Source of the DNA: Psychrobacter celer
GTDB taxonomy: Bacteria > Pseudomonadota > Gammaproteobacteria > Pseudomonadales > Moraxellaceae
Assembly: GCF_016107555.1 (NCBI RefSeq)
Contig: NZ_JABASU010000015.1
Span: 1 to 64,000 of the forward strand
DNA length: 64,000 nucleotides
Reading direction: 5' to 3'
This document shows, one piece after another, positions 33,760 through 41,709 of this stretch. The position numbers and the translations under genes were made by a program. The first letter of the stretch is position 1. Each line of letters opens with the position of its first letter. Below the pieces are notes generated by a model. That model searched no databases, was not told the DNA's origin, and worked only from the letters and a program-made list of their open reading frames with translations.

Positions 33760-34299
33760 ATGTCTATATCTTCTGATTATAAAAATGCTCCGGCTAATAC
33801 TGCAAACCGCTCGCACGCTACCCTATCGCATTTAGACAGCGATGGTGAGATTCATATGGTCGATGTGGGCCACAAAACAGCTACTACTAGAGAAGCGCAT
33901 GCTGTTGGTCAGGTGTGTTTTCCAGCGGACATCTATGGTCAAATAAAAGCCGCTGATGGCATGACAAAAAAAGGCAGTATCACCCAAACTGCCCATATCG
34001 CAGGTATTATGGCAGCCAAGCGTACTCATGATTTGATTCCGCTTTGTCATCCATTGCCGCTAGATAAGATTGGCTTAAGTTTCGAGTATGACGACAGCTT
34101 AAATAGCATCATGGTCAATGCGACGGTGAAAGTCACTCACAAAACTGGGGTGGAGATGGAAGCGCTGACCGCTGTTAGCGTGGCTTGCCTGACTATCTAT
34201 GACATGACCAAAGCGCTGTCGCATGACATCGTGATTGATGGAGTCAAACTCATGACTAAGACCGGCGGCAAGTCAGATTATAACCATCAAGTAACATAG
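33760..34299 (+). CDS. moaC: Cyclic pyranopterin monophosphate synthase MoaC
   Basis: This 179-residue enzyme turns the MoaA product into cyclic pyranopterin monophosphate. The family core LSHLDSDGEIHMVDVGHKTATTREAHA begins near residue 23. LIPLCHPLPLD (about 95-105) and KVTHKTGVEMEALTAVSVACLTIYDMTKA (about 126-154) contain the catalytic Lys and Glu residues. The first 20 residues are a non-conserved leader. It follows moaB by 52 bases. Confidence 0.95.
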   Translation: MSISSDYKNAPANTANRSHATLSHLDSDGEIHMVDVGHKTATTREAHAVGQVCFPADIYGQIKAADGMTKKGSITQTAHIAGIMAAKRTHDLIPLCHPLPLDKIGLSFEYDDSLNSIMVNATVKVTHKTGVEMEALTAVSVACLTIYDMTKALSHDIVIDGVKLMTKTGGKSDYNHQVT

Positions 34300-34397
34300 T
34301 CTAAGTGTGATGTTTTATCAAAAATAATTTTAGCGAATAAACGATTTCAAGCAACGCCGCACTTTTCCATGCAGCGCCGCTCTATAGGAGTAGTAAG

Positions 34398-34664
34398 ATG
34401 ACTGACAATACAAATGATTTGATGAACATCAATGTACTGTATTTTGCCAGTCTTGCGGACGAAGCCAATTGTCAGCAAGAGCAAGTCACGCTTGCCCCTG
34501 ATACTTCACTAGCTCAGCTATATGAGCAGCTTCGCGATAAACATCACTTTAGCCGTCCGCAAGCCGATCTGCGTGTGGCGGTAAATGATTACTTTGCCAA
34601 ATGGGATGACCCGATTAATGATGGCGATAGCGTGGTGTTTATTACCCCTGTGGCAGGCGGCTAG
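34398..34664 (+). CDS. moaD: Molybdopterin synthase small subunit MoaD
   Basis: This 88-residue ubiquitin-like sulfur carrier starts INVLYFASLADEANCQQEQVTL and ends DSVVFITPVAGG, with the C-terminal Gly-Gly that is thiocarboxylated for sulfur transfer. The ATG has GGAG about 10 bases upstream. It is immediately followed by moaE, its partner in molybdopterin synthase. Confidence 0.95.
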   Translation: MTDNTNDLMNINVLYFASLADEANCQQEQVTLAPDTSLAQLYEQLRDKHHFSRPQADLRVAVNDYFAKWDDPINDGDSVVFITPVAGG

Positions 34665-34766
34665 TCGCTAATTATCTGTCGTAGACTACAACTCTAGCCT
34701 AGCAAAAATAACACAACTCAAAATAGTCGAACTAAACTAGAACCGATTCATAATCTGAGCATATCA

Positions 34767-35297
34767 ATGACTGGTGAGAATAAAAACAACGAAATAAAAA
34801 TTGGCGATAAAGAAGACGTACATAGCCAATCGATGCAAATCAAGCGCAGTGCTGATGACGCTTATGCTATCGCTGAGCGTGATGGTTTTGCGCTATTAGA
34901 TGAAGCTATTGACGAGACGCGCCTTAGAGCCATGCTCGATGACGACAGCTGCGGTGCTTTTGCTTGTTTTGAAGGTCGCGTGCGCAATCATAATAATGCC
35001 AGCTGTGTCGAGCGTTTGACTTACTACGGCTATGAGGATTTGGCGATTAACCAAGGTCGGCAAATCATGGATGAGGCTAAAGAAAAATTTGAGATTACCG
35101 CTGCGGTTGCCATTCACCGTATCGGCGCATTAGAGATTGGCGATATTGCCGTTTGGATCGGTGTGATCTCCGCCCACCGCTATCCGGCGTTTGATGCTTG
35201 CCGCTGGATCCTCGATACCATCAAAGCCGATATTCCCGTTTGGAAGCAAGAATATTATGACAATGAGTCGCCCAAATGGCTAAGCAACAACGGTTAG
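34767..35297 (+). CDS. moaE: Molybdopterin synthase catalytic subunit MoaE
   Basis: This 176-residue large subunit adds the dithiolene sulfurs to precursor Z. Family motifs are GAFACFEGRVRNHN (about 71-84), HRIGALEIGDIAVWIGVISAHR (about 114-135) and the active-site KADIPVWKQEYYD (about 151-163). Residues 1-40 are a polar leader not found in the shorter (about 150 residue) homologues, so translation may begin later. It is the last gene of the molybdopterin block. Confidence 0.95.
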   Translation: MTGENKNNEIKIGDKEDVHSQSMQIKRSADDAYAIAERDGFALLDEAIDETRLRAMLDDDSCGAFACFEGRVRNHNNASCVERLTYYGYEDLAINQGRQIMDEAKEKFEITAAVAIHRIGALEIGDIAVWIGVISAHRYPAFDACRWILDTIKADIPVWKQEYYDNESPKWLSNNG

Positions 35298-35610
35298 CTC
35301 ATGATGACTAATAACTATAAATAATTATAAAAACTCGAAGTATGATTTCAAAGCTTGGTTACCTAGAGTAGCTAAGCTTTTTTAGTATTTAATAACGAGT
35401 AAAAAAACAGTCATGCTTTTAAAGACTTAATAAGTACGACCAAGATTTATTGCGCCGGTAAGTGCGCCGTCTATCTTTGTAACCCTGCTGCAATCTAAAA
35501 CGTTATTGTTAAACCTATGTTTTGTTTTGTGTGATTAGTCCGCTATTACTTGAGCCTTTTACCGTTTTTGCTATGGTAATAGCTCAACAGCAATCATATA
35601 GGAAAGACTT
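35298..35610. other. Intergenic region before the peroxidase cluster
   Basis: This 313-base gap has no gene. A loose hairpin around 35349-35387 (AAGCTTGG...TAGCTAAGCTT followed by TTTTT) may terminate the moa transcript. A candidate promoter, TTGAGC (35550-35555) with TATGGT (35572-35577) at a 16-base spacing, lies 34 bases upstream of the next start codon. An RBS, AGGAAAG, follows. Confidence 0.45.
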
Positions 35611-36225
35611 ATGAGTAAAAACAATAATAAAGAGCGCATTATCGATAATTCAGAAGATCTGAAAGATAAAATCACTGAGTCTATGGATGCCTTTAAACTG
35701 CGCGCAGATCTGTTAGTGGCGAATTTAAAAGAGGGCGGCAATGATGGTTATGATCACTCAACCTCTAGCGCCGGCGAGAAAGGTCTAAAGTCAGGCAAAG
35801 TATCCGAGCTTACCGTTATCGCACCGCTAAAAGACGGCGGCGCTGCCCGTCTCAAAGAGATTCTAAAAATAGCAGGGGGCAATCTAAAAGGCGCGACAAG
35901 GGTAGGCACTTTGCACGATTTGCGCTTCGTCTTTTTAGATAATGATACAAGAGTGCTTTTTTGCACCGCTTATGACGGTGACTGGGATCCTTATATTGAT
36001 GATTTCGCCACCAAAATTCCTGAACTCATGGATATTTTATTCGGCAATGTCGAGGGCTGGCCGGGTATCAAAGACCCAAGTGTTAAGCAGTTTATTCTTG
36101 ATCATCAGATTACCGCTGCAGGCTGGTACGTAGGCGTCCCGCATCTGACGGTACAAGATATTCGCCGTCATGAGCGTATTGTTAAAGGCATCAATAAAGC
36201 TTTAGATGAAGCGCAAACAAACTAA
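35611..36225 (+). CDS. Small protein related to DyP-type ferredoxin-like fold, first gene of a haem-peroxidase cluster
   Basis: This is a 204-residue cytosolic protein. After an acidic helical leader (about 1-60), the core LTVIAPLKDGGAARLKEILKI...LHDLRFVFLDNDTRVLFCTAYDGDW and YIDDFATKIPELMDILFGNVEGWPGIKD matches a domain that I associate with DyP peroxidases and cyanobacterial catalase/lipoxygenase-linked proteins (dimeric alpha-beta barrel superfamily). It ends with VGVPHLTVQDIRRHERIVKGINKALDEA. No haem ligand can be assigned. It lies 90 bases upstream of a DyP peroxidase and is probably co-transcribed. The function is unknown: it could be a haem chaperone, a subunit or an independent enzyme. 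Confidence 0.75.
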   Translation: MSKNNNKERIIDNSEDLKDKITESMDAFKLRADLLVANLKEGGNDGYDHSTSSAGEKGLKSGKVSELTVIAPLKDGGAARLKEILKIAGGNLKGATRVGTLHDLRFVFLDNDTRVLFCTAYDGDWDPYIDDFATKIPELMDILFGNVEGWPGIKDPSVKQFILDHQITAAGWYVGVPHLTVQDIRRHERIVKGINKALDEAQTN

Positions 36226-36315
36226 TTTTTTAGACATTGTATTTTTAAGCGCATAAATTTCAGGGCTTTGATACGGTCATACTTTAATAACGATAAAAAA
36301 TGAATAGGGCGATGT

Positions 36316-37878
36316 ATGAGTAATGATGATAACAAACCTTTAACGGGATTGACCGATAAGTTGCAAGACTTAAAAGATGAGTTTGGCAATCGCATCGAAA
36401 ACAGTGATTTTGAGACGTGGCTTAAAGGGGTGAAAGAGGAAGTCGGTGACGGTATTGAGATGATGGCTCGTAGGGCGCGCGGGGTCTTTAACCCCAATCT
36501 CGTCACCATGCAGCTAAAAGATATTCAATCCATCGTTCTACGTGAGCGTCCCGCCCCATATTTTGGCACGGTAGTAGCACTAAAAATCAATAATGCTGAC
36601 GTTGGCAAACAAATGCTAGCGCAGGTGTTGCCTCATGTAACCGGTAGTGAAGACTGGCACAAAGACATGCAAGCCACGCTGTCTATCGTCATGACTTACG
36701 AGGGTCTACAAGCGTTAGGTGTACCGCAGTCATCACTTGATAGCTTTCCTGAGTCTTTTAAAGCAGGTATGGCAGCGCGTGCTGAGCAGTTGCGCGATTT
36801 TGATGTTAATGCCCCTGAGAATTGGATGGCACCTTTTGGGGATAAGGGTGATATCCATGTGGGCGCGGCTATTATCGCTGATACCAAAGATAAATGGCAG
36901 GCCAAACTTGACGAGCTTCGAGATAATCTTACCGATCATATCGATGTGGACAATCCTGCTAATGGTGATGTAGAAATCCTAATCGAGCAGGACTTTGGTT
37001 CAAATGACAACGTCAAAAACGTCTTTGGTTATCGTGATGGTATCAGTAATCCTGAGATTCAAGGCAGTGGTATTCAGACGCCTTCGAACCATGACGGCGA
37101 TCCTATTGCCGCAGGGGAGTTTGTGCTCGGTTACGAAGGGGAGGCAGGGCTGGTTGCGCCTATGCCGCAGCCTGAAGTCTTAGGCAAGAACGGCTCGTTT
37201 ATGGTGTTACGTGCTTATCATAGCCATGTTGCTGCTTTTAATAAATACCGCAAAGATAATACCGACAGCGAGGAAGAGGCGGAGCTGCTGGGTGCAAAAA
37301 TGTGGGGACGCTGGCGTTCAGGCGCGCCGCTCATTTTGTCTCCCGATCATGATGATAAAGCGCTTGGCGATGATCCTAGCCGCAATAACGACTTTGGTTA
37401 TAAAGACGATCCTTACGGTAAAAAGTGTCCGTTTGGCGCGCATATCAGGCGTATGAACCCACGCGATAGCGAAGATTTTATTTTATCCGATGTGCGTATT
37501 CACCGTATCGTTAGACGTAGCGTGGGCTTTGGTGAAGTTGTGCCACCCGATGTAATAGAGGACGATGGCAAAGATCGCGGTCTGTTTTTTATTGGTATTA
37601 ATGCTCATGCTATGGAGACGGTTGAGTTCTTGCAATCACAGTGGATCAACGATGGCAACTTTATGAGCTTAGGCGAAGAAAAAGATCCTATGGTTGGTCT
37701 GCACTCTGGTGATAAAGGAGGAAGTGATAAAGACAGCGATGCAGATACCTTTACTGTTCCGGCTGATCCAATTCGCAAACGCTACCATGGTATTGAAACC
37801 TTTAATACCTTGCACGGCGGCGAGTACTTTTTTATTCCGAGTTTATCGGCGCTAAAATGGATTAGCGAGCTGTCTTAA
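36316..37878 (+). CDS. DyP-type haem peroxidase
   Basis: This 520-residue protein has no signal peptide or Tat motif, so it is probably cytosolic. The DyP hallmark GxxDG occurs as FGYRDGISNP (about 236-245), and the proximal-His region is FGAHIRRMNPRD (about 374-385). RGLFFIGINAHAMETVEFLQSQW (about 419-441) matches the distal C-terminal segment. The N-terminal 65 residues form a charged helical leader, and another charged insert (DHDDKALGDDPSRNNDF) precedes the His. It resembles the larger type C/D (P-like) DyPs rather than the roughly 300-residue EfeB/YfeX type. DyPs oxidise dyes, Mn2+ or other reductants with H2O2; the natural substrate is unknown. Confidence 0.88.
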   Translation: MSNDDNKPLTGLTDKLQDLKDEFGNRIENSDFETWLKGVKEEVGDGIEMMARRARGVFNPNLVTMQLKDIQSIVLRERPAPYFGTVVALKINNADVGKQMLAQVLPHVTGSEDWHKDMQATLSIVMTYEGLQALGVPQSSLDSFPESFKAGMAARAEQLRDFDVNAPENWMAPFGDKGDIHVGAAIIADTKDKWQAKLDELRDNLTDHIDVDNPANGDVEILIEQDFGSNDNVKNVFGYRDGISNPEIQGSGIQTPSNHDGDPIAAGEFVLGYEGEAGLVAPMPQPEVLGKNGSFMVLRAYHSHVAAFNKYRKDNTDSEEEAELLGAKMWGRWRSGAPLILSPDHDDKALGDDPSRNNDFGYKDDPYGKKCPFGAHIRRMNPRDSEDFILSDVRIHRIVRRSVGFGEVVPPDVIEDDGKDRGLFFIGINAHAMETVEFLQSQWINDGNFMSLGEEKDPMVGLHSGDKGGSDKDSDADTFTVPADPIRKRYHGIETFNTLHGGEYFFIPSLSALKWISELS

Positions 37879-37944
37879 CTCTCAGTACCATTTATAATAG
37901 TCACCACTTAACAATAATAATCATGAATAAAATTAGGAAATATA

Positions 37945-39093
37945 ATGCTAAAAAAATTATTTAAACCCAAATACGTCCCTTACGATCCAAAATATATCGA
38001 ATTAAATGCTGAGGACGAAAAAAACATTCGTACTATTACCGACGATATCAAAAGCTATATTGCGCGTAGTGATAAAGCCAGCAATATCGATTATCATACG
38101 CGTGATGCCCATGCCAAGGGGTACTGCGCACTAAAAGCCAAGTTTGAGATATTAGATGATATTCCCAAAGAGTACGCGCAAGGTTTGTATGCTAAAGCGG
38201 GCATTCATGATGCGGTGATTCGTTTGTCCAACGGTTCATCTCGAGTATTCGCTGATCGTAAGTTGGGCTTTGCTCAAGGTCTCGCGATTAAAGTCTTTGA
38301 CGTACCGGGTAAGAAGCTCGCTCCCGGTGAGGAGGACAGTACGACCTTCGATTATAACTTTATCAATCATCCGGTGTTCTTTTGCAATAGAATTGAGGAG
38401 TATACCTATCTCTCAAAACTGTTTTTGGAATTACCTAAATACACGGAGAAGGGCGCGATCGGTAAAGCGCAGTTGGCGTTTAACTGGCTGACCAATTACG
38501 GCTCAAGATTACCAACCAAAGAGTCGATTAAAACCTTTAAAGCTATCGGCGGCTTTACGAGGATTGAACCAAAAAATACCTTGTTATACGACTTTCATTC
38601 GCAAGGTGTGGTGCGTCATGGTGATTATATGGCAAAGATACGGGCAACGCCAACAGCCGCTTCTGTCAAAAAAGTCACGCGCCGTGATGTCGATGTCGAC
38701 GCCCGCGAAGAGGCGCTGCGACCGCTTATCATCGAGGAGATACGCGAACATGATTATCAGTTTGATATCCAGATTCAGCTATGCCGTAATCTCAAAAAGC
38801 AGCCGATTGAAGAGATTACGACGCAGTGGCAAGAGTCGGATACGCCCTTTGTCACCGTAGCGCGTTTAACCCTTCCTTGCCAGGACGTACCAGATGACGG
38901 TAATTTTGAGATTATGGAGAATCTATCCTTTACCCCATTTCGCTGTCTTGAAGAGAACCGTCCTATCGGAAACTTACAACAGTCGCGTCTCAAGGCCTAT
39001 CAAGTCGCCTCCGAGACTCGCCATAAACTCAACGACGTCAAGCGCCGTGAGCCAAAGAGTTTAAAGGAGACGTTTGCTAAGTCTTTTTTTTAG
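37945..39093 (+). CDS. Divergent catalase-like haem protein
   Basis: This 382-residue protein belongs to the catalase superfamily's short, divergent branch (catalase-related, allene-oxide-synthase-like), not to true catalase. HAKGYCALKAKFEIL (about 56-70) corresponds to the distal His region. AVIRLSNGSSRVFADRKLGFAQGLAIKVFDVPG and NHPVFFCNRIEEYTYL (about 91-160) match the haem-facing core, and LSFTPFRCLEENRPIGNLQQSRLKAYQVAS (about 327-356) the proximal region. The substitutions suggest altered chemistry, for instance organic or lipid hydroperoxide turnover. It follows the DyP gene by 66 bases, probably in one operon, and is followed by a terminator. Confidence 0.82.
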   Translation: MLKKLFKPKYVPYDPKYIELNAEDEKNIRTITDDIKSYIARSDKASNIDYHTRDAHAKGYCALKAKFEILDDIPKEYAQGLYAKAGIHDAVIRLSNGSSRVFADRKLGFAQGLAIKVFDVPGKKLAPGEEDSTTFDYNFINHPVFFCNRIEEYTYLSKLFLELPKYTEKGAIGKAQLAFNWLTNYGSRLPTKESIKTFKAIGGFTRIEPKNTLLYDFHSQGVVRHGDYMAKIRATPTAASVKKVTRRDVDVDAREEALRPLIIEEIREHDYQFDIQIQLCRNLKKQPIEEITTQWQESDTPFVTVARLTLPCQDVPDDGNFEIMENLSFTPFRCLEENRPIGNLQQSRLKAYQVASETRHKLNDVKRREPKSLKETFAKSFF

Positions 39094-39140
39094 ACTAATC
39101 GTTTTTAGACTAATCATTTTAGGGTTTATAGATCAAAAAA

Positions 39141-39170
39141 AGCCAGTCATTATGTGACTGGCTCTTTTGT
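39141..39170 (+). terminator. Terminator of the haem-peroxidase cluster
   Basis: Stem AGCCAGTCA / TGACTGGCT with a 5-base loop, followed by CTTTTGT; A7 on the left side makes it partly bidirectional. Confidence 0.88.
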
Positions 39171-39280
39171 ATCATGAGAATGTGTCTTGTACTAAAAACA
39201 TCAGCTATTTAAGCTTGGCAATTTACGCTGTACTCGCGGTGTAAATACCCCATTCTTAACACAACATCATCGTAGAATAA

Positions 39281-39859
39281 TTAAGCCACCTGCCTGTACT
39301 CGGCAGGTGTCATATCATTAAGTGAATCATGGGGTCTTTCGGTGTTATAAACCGTGATCCATTCCTCAGTCAGTTGACTGACCTCATTTAAATCATTGAA
39401 TAAATAACAATCCAAGATCTCATTGCGATAACTACGATTAAACCGTTCAATATAAGCATTCTGATAAGGACAGCCAGGCTGAATATAATCAATATAGATG
39501 CCATGAGCTGATGCCCAATCAGTGAATATGCTGGATGTAAAATCACTGCCGTTATCCACACGAATTAGCTTAGGATAGCCATGCCACTCAGCCAACTGAT
39601 CAAGGTAACGAATTACTCGGAGTGAAGGCATACTGGTACCAATATCAATGCCTAATATTTCACGGTTGTAATCATCAATCACATTAAAGGTTCGAAAGCG
39701 AATATTGTTGTGCAGCTTATCGCTCATAAAGTCCATAGACCAAGTATGACCCAATGCGTTTGGCATACTTAACGGCTGAGGATTACGTGTTGGTAGCCGT
39801 CTTTTAGACTTACGGCGTAGGTTTAAGTTTAACGCTGTATAAACACGGTGTAGTGCCCG
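39281..39859 (-). pseudogene. IS3-family transposase OrfB, 3' fragment
   Basis: The open frame contains most of an rve integrase domain: the DDE residues Asp in TWSMDFMSDKL, Asp in IRVDNGSDFTS and Glu in AYIERFNRSYRNEILD. It also has the terminal ERPHDSLNDMTPAEYRQVA typical of IS3-group OrfB. The frame is open upstream of the internal ATG (39766) through ALHRVYTALNLNLRRKSKRRLPTR to about 39859, where sequence switches to an IS256-type element. OrfA and the first part of OrfB are missing, so it is inactive. Confidence 0.88.
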
Positions 39860-40047
39860 TTGCGCTTATTAGGTTTATCGGTTTTCTCATGCTTGGGGTA
39901 ACCGAGGTGGTCTTCCATCTCGGCTTCAAGTGCGGTGTCGATAAAAGATTGCATGAGCTGCCTCTGAAAGTCTTTGATGTCATCGAAGCTGTTCATGCTA
40001 CCAGCCATTTGCTCGGCCAGTTTTTTAATGTCAGATTGAGTCGTCAT
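39829..40047 (-). pseudogene. IS256-family transposase, N-terminal fragment
   Basis: MTTQSDIKKLAEQMAGSMNS, then DFQRQLMQSFIDTALEAEMEDHLGYPKHEK and NKRNG, is the characteristic start of IS256-type mutator transposases. After about residue 63 the reading runs into the IS3 fragment and stops. Only about 15 percent of a normal 400-residue transposase remains. Confidence 0.85.
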
Positions 40048-40075
40048 TGCTTATTCTCCTGTTAGTGGATTATAA

Positions 40076-40102
40076 GCAGTTACACAAAGTTTGGGAAACT
40101 CC
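40076..40102. repeat. Probable terminal inverted repeat of the IS256 fragment
   Basis: On the minus strand, GGGAGTTTCCCAAACTTTG followed by TGTAACTGC lies 30 bases upstream of the fragment's start codon and resembles the ends of IS256-type elements. The matching right end was lost with the rest of the element. Confidence 0.5.
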
Positions 40103-40106
40103 CGAC

Positions 40107-41363
40107 CTAATAGATATGGTAAAGCCTTTCAATGACTTCATCTTGAGTCATGCCAGCCTCATTGAATATAAATACTTCAATATCATTCATAGCAGCCCGT
40201 AATCTTTTTTGACTGACTTGGATATATTGCAATGTCACATCATCTGATGATCTTGATGCTCTGTGATTAATCAGTCTCTTAATAACTGAGATATTCAAAT
40301 TCAAATCATCTGCTACTGTTGAAAATGTTCTACGCAAATCGTGAGGTGTGATATGAATGCCTGCCAGCTTACCAATATTCGTGTATTGCTTTGATATATC
40401 AGTAAGATTGCCATCACACTCTTTTATCCGTGAAGGGAATAGCCACGGCTCATCTTGCTTGTACTTATTACGATTATTGAGCATAGCGACCATCACTTTA
40501 CCAAGCGGTACACTCAAAATATCGCTATTCTTTGTATCTAAAATAGTCATACAGCCGTGCTGTAAATCTATTGAATCCCAGCGCAAAGTATAGCCCTCGT
40601 TGGCGCGTATTCCTGTACATAAAAATAGCAGCATGATATCGCGGGCATTATTGCTATGCGGCATCATATTGTGAAAATCCTCACTCTTAAAATCTAGCAG
40701 TACCTTCACGTAATGACCCATATTGTCATCACTCAGATGTCTGGTGCGCGGCTTAATAGTATTCCACGCCTTGTTAGCAGTCAGTATCTCAACGGGGTTT
40801 GGCTTAATGATTGGCATTTCATTTTTATCTAAAAAGCTGAGCCGTGAAAAATTCCATATTGCACTAAGCGCTCTAAATGTACCATTGGCTTGAGATAAGC
40901 TATGCTTGCTTAACTCTAAATGCTTATTAGTGATATCGCCTTGCATAATGTCATTCATAGAAATATCTAGCCAGCATTCTAAGTTCCTATTTATCTGACG
41001 ATTATAAGACTTGATAGACGAAACCTTGAGGGTTGGCTTACTCGCTAAGTAATAAGCATAAGCCTCTCTTAGTGTAGGGGCGGTCAATTCTGGCGCTGGC
41101 TTGTCGAATGGATCAATCCCTTGCATAAGGTCGCTTATGATAGACATCGACCTGTCACGAGCATCTTGTAGCGTTATATGAGAGCAGTCACTAAATACTT
41201 TGCGCTGTAATTTACCATCGATGCGCTTGTTAACTAGATAGCTTTTTGACGTCTTATTAGTCCTTACAGCAAAACCATTCACAACCTCATCTTGATAGAT
41301 GACTGACTTGTCAGAGTAGTCAAGACTGTCGATAAATTTCTTTGTGAACTTGATTTTAGCCAG
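40107..41363 (-). CDS. Tyrosine integrase beside tRNA(CAT), with a missing conventional start
   Basis: The catalytic domain is complete: Arg in CTGIRANEGYTLRW, HDLRRTFSTVADD, His in KRLINHRAS and Tyr in VTLQYIQVS. The first conventional start (GTG, 41282) gives 391 residues that begin inside the arm-binding domain. The frame continues open upstream, reading LAKIKFTKKFIDSLDYSDKS and then VIYQDEVVNGFAVR, which is exactly how this P4-like integrase family begins. The expected ATG position carries CTG (41361-41363). Either CTG is used or the start was mutated and the gene is decaying. It lies 173 bases from the 3' end of a tRNA gene, its presumed integration target. Confidence 0.85.
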   Translation of the reverse strand: MAKIKFTKKFIDSLDYSDKSVIYQDEVVNGFAVRTNKTSKSYLVNKRIDGKLQRKVFSDCSHITLQDARDRSMSIISDLMQGIDPFDKPAPELTAPTLREAYAYYLASKPTLKVSSIKSYNRQINRNLECWLDISMNDIMQGDITNKHLELSKHSLSQANGTFRALSAIWNFSRLSFLDKNEMPIIKPNPVEILTANKAWNTIKPRTRHLSDDNMGHYVKVLLDFKSEDFHNMMPHSNNARDIMLLFLCTGIRANEGYTLRWDSIDLQHGCMTILDTKNSDILSVPLGKVMVAMLNNRNKYKQDEPWLFPSRIKECDGNLTDISKQYTNIGKLAGIHITPHDLRRTFSTVADDLNLNISVIKRLINHRASRSSDDVTLQYIQVSQKRLRAAMNDIEVFIFNEAGMTQDEVIERLYHIY

Positions 41364-41496
41364 GTCAGCACTGCCAATTTTGTTATATGTTGCATAGCAT
41401 GATAATAGATATTTACTAAAATGAGAAGTATACGCAAAGTATACCTAGAGAGGGGTTAGGGGGTTTAATACTAGCCAGCTAAAAACAGCAGACAAC

Positions 41497-41530
41497 AAAA
41501 AACCCCGTAAACATTACGCTTGCGGGGTTT
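41497..41530 (-). terminator. Terminator downstream of tRNA(CAT)
   Basis: AACCCCGTAA...TTGCGGGGTT hairpin with U-rich flank on the minus strand (A6 on plus at 41497-41502), directly after the tRNA 3' end. Confidence 0.8.
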
Positions 41531-41535
41531 GAATT

Positions 41536-41612
41536 TGGTGGGCCCAGTAGGACTTGAACCTACGACCAAAGGATTATGAGTCCTCTGCTCTAACCAACTG
41601 AGCTATGGGCCC
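41536..41612 (-). tRNA. tRNA with CAT anticodon, probably tRNA-Ile2 (lysidine-modified)
   Basis: This is a 77-base cloverleaf with encoded CCA: acceptor GGGCCCA / TGGGCCC, D loop AGTTGGTTA, anticodon loop CTCATAA, T arm GTAGG-TTCAAGT-CCTAC. CAT anticodons occur in initiator Met, elongator Met and Ile2 tRNAs. C4-G69 and C5-G68 in the acceptor stem and the TTTGGTC variable loop resemble Ile2 (ileX) rather than elongator Met. An integrase gene faces its 3' end. Confidence 0.9.
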
Positions 41613-41628
41613 TAACGTTAGACGCATA

Positions 41629-41656
41629 ATGATACCTGATTTTTTTTAATTTTCAA
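41629..41656 (-). promoter_or_regulatory. Probable promoter of tRNA(CAT)
   Basis: On the minus strand, -35 TTGAAA (complement of 41651-41656) and -10 TATCAT (complement of 41629-41634) are spaced by 16 bases, 16 bases upstream of the tRNA 5' end. Confidence 0.5.
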
Positions 41657-41709
41657 GTAAAAGATAGCCTGTCAGACAGATATTATTCAAAATCAGCTGT
41701 TTTTTTTGA

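Noticed and set aside
39094-39280. A left attachment repeat for the tRNA(CAT)-linked integrase
   Set aside because: No copy of the tRNA 3' end was found between the catalase-like gene and the IS debris, so the extent of the second element cannot be set.
41536-41612. Calling the CAT-anticodon tRNA elongator tRNA-Met
   Set aside because: Acceptor pairs C4-G69 and C5-G68 and the TTTGGTC variable loop fit tRNA-Ile2 better. The call stays provisional because the anticodon alone cannot decide it.
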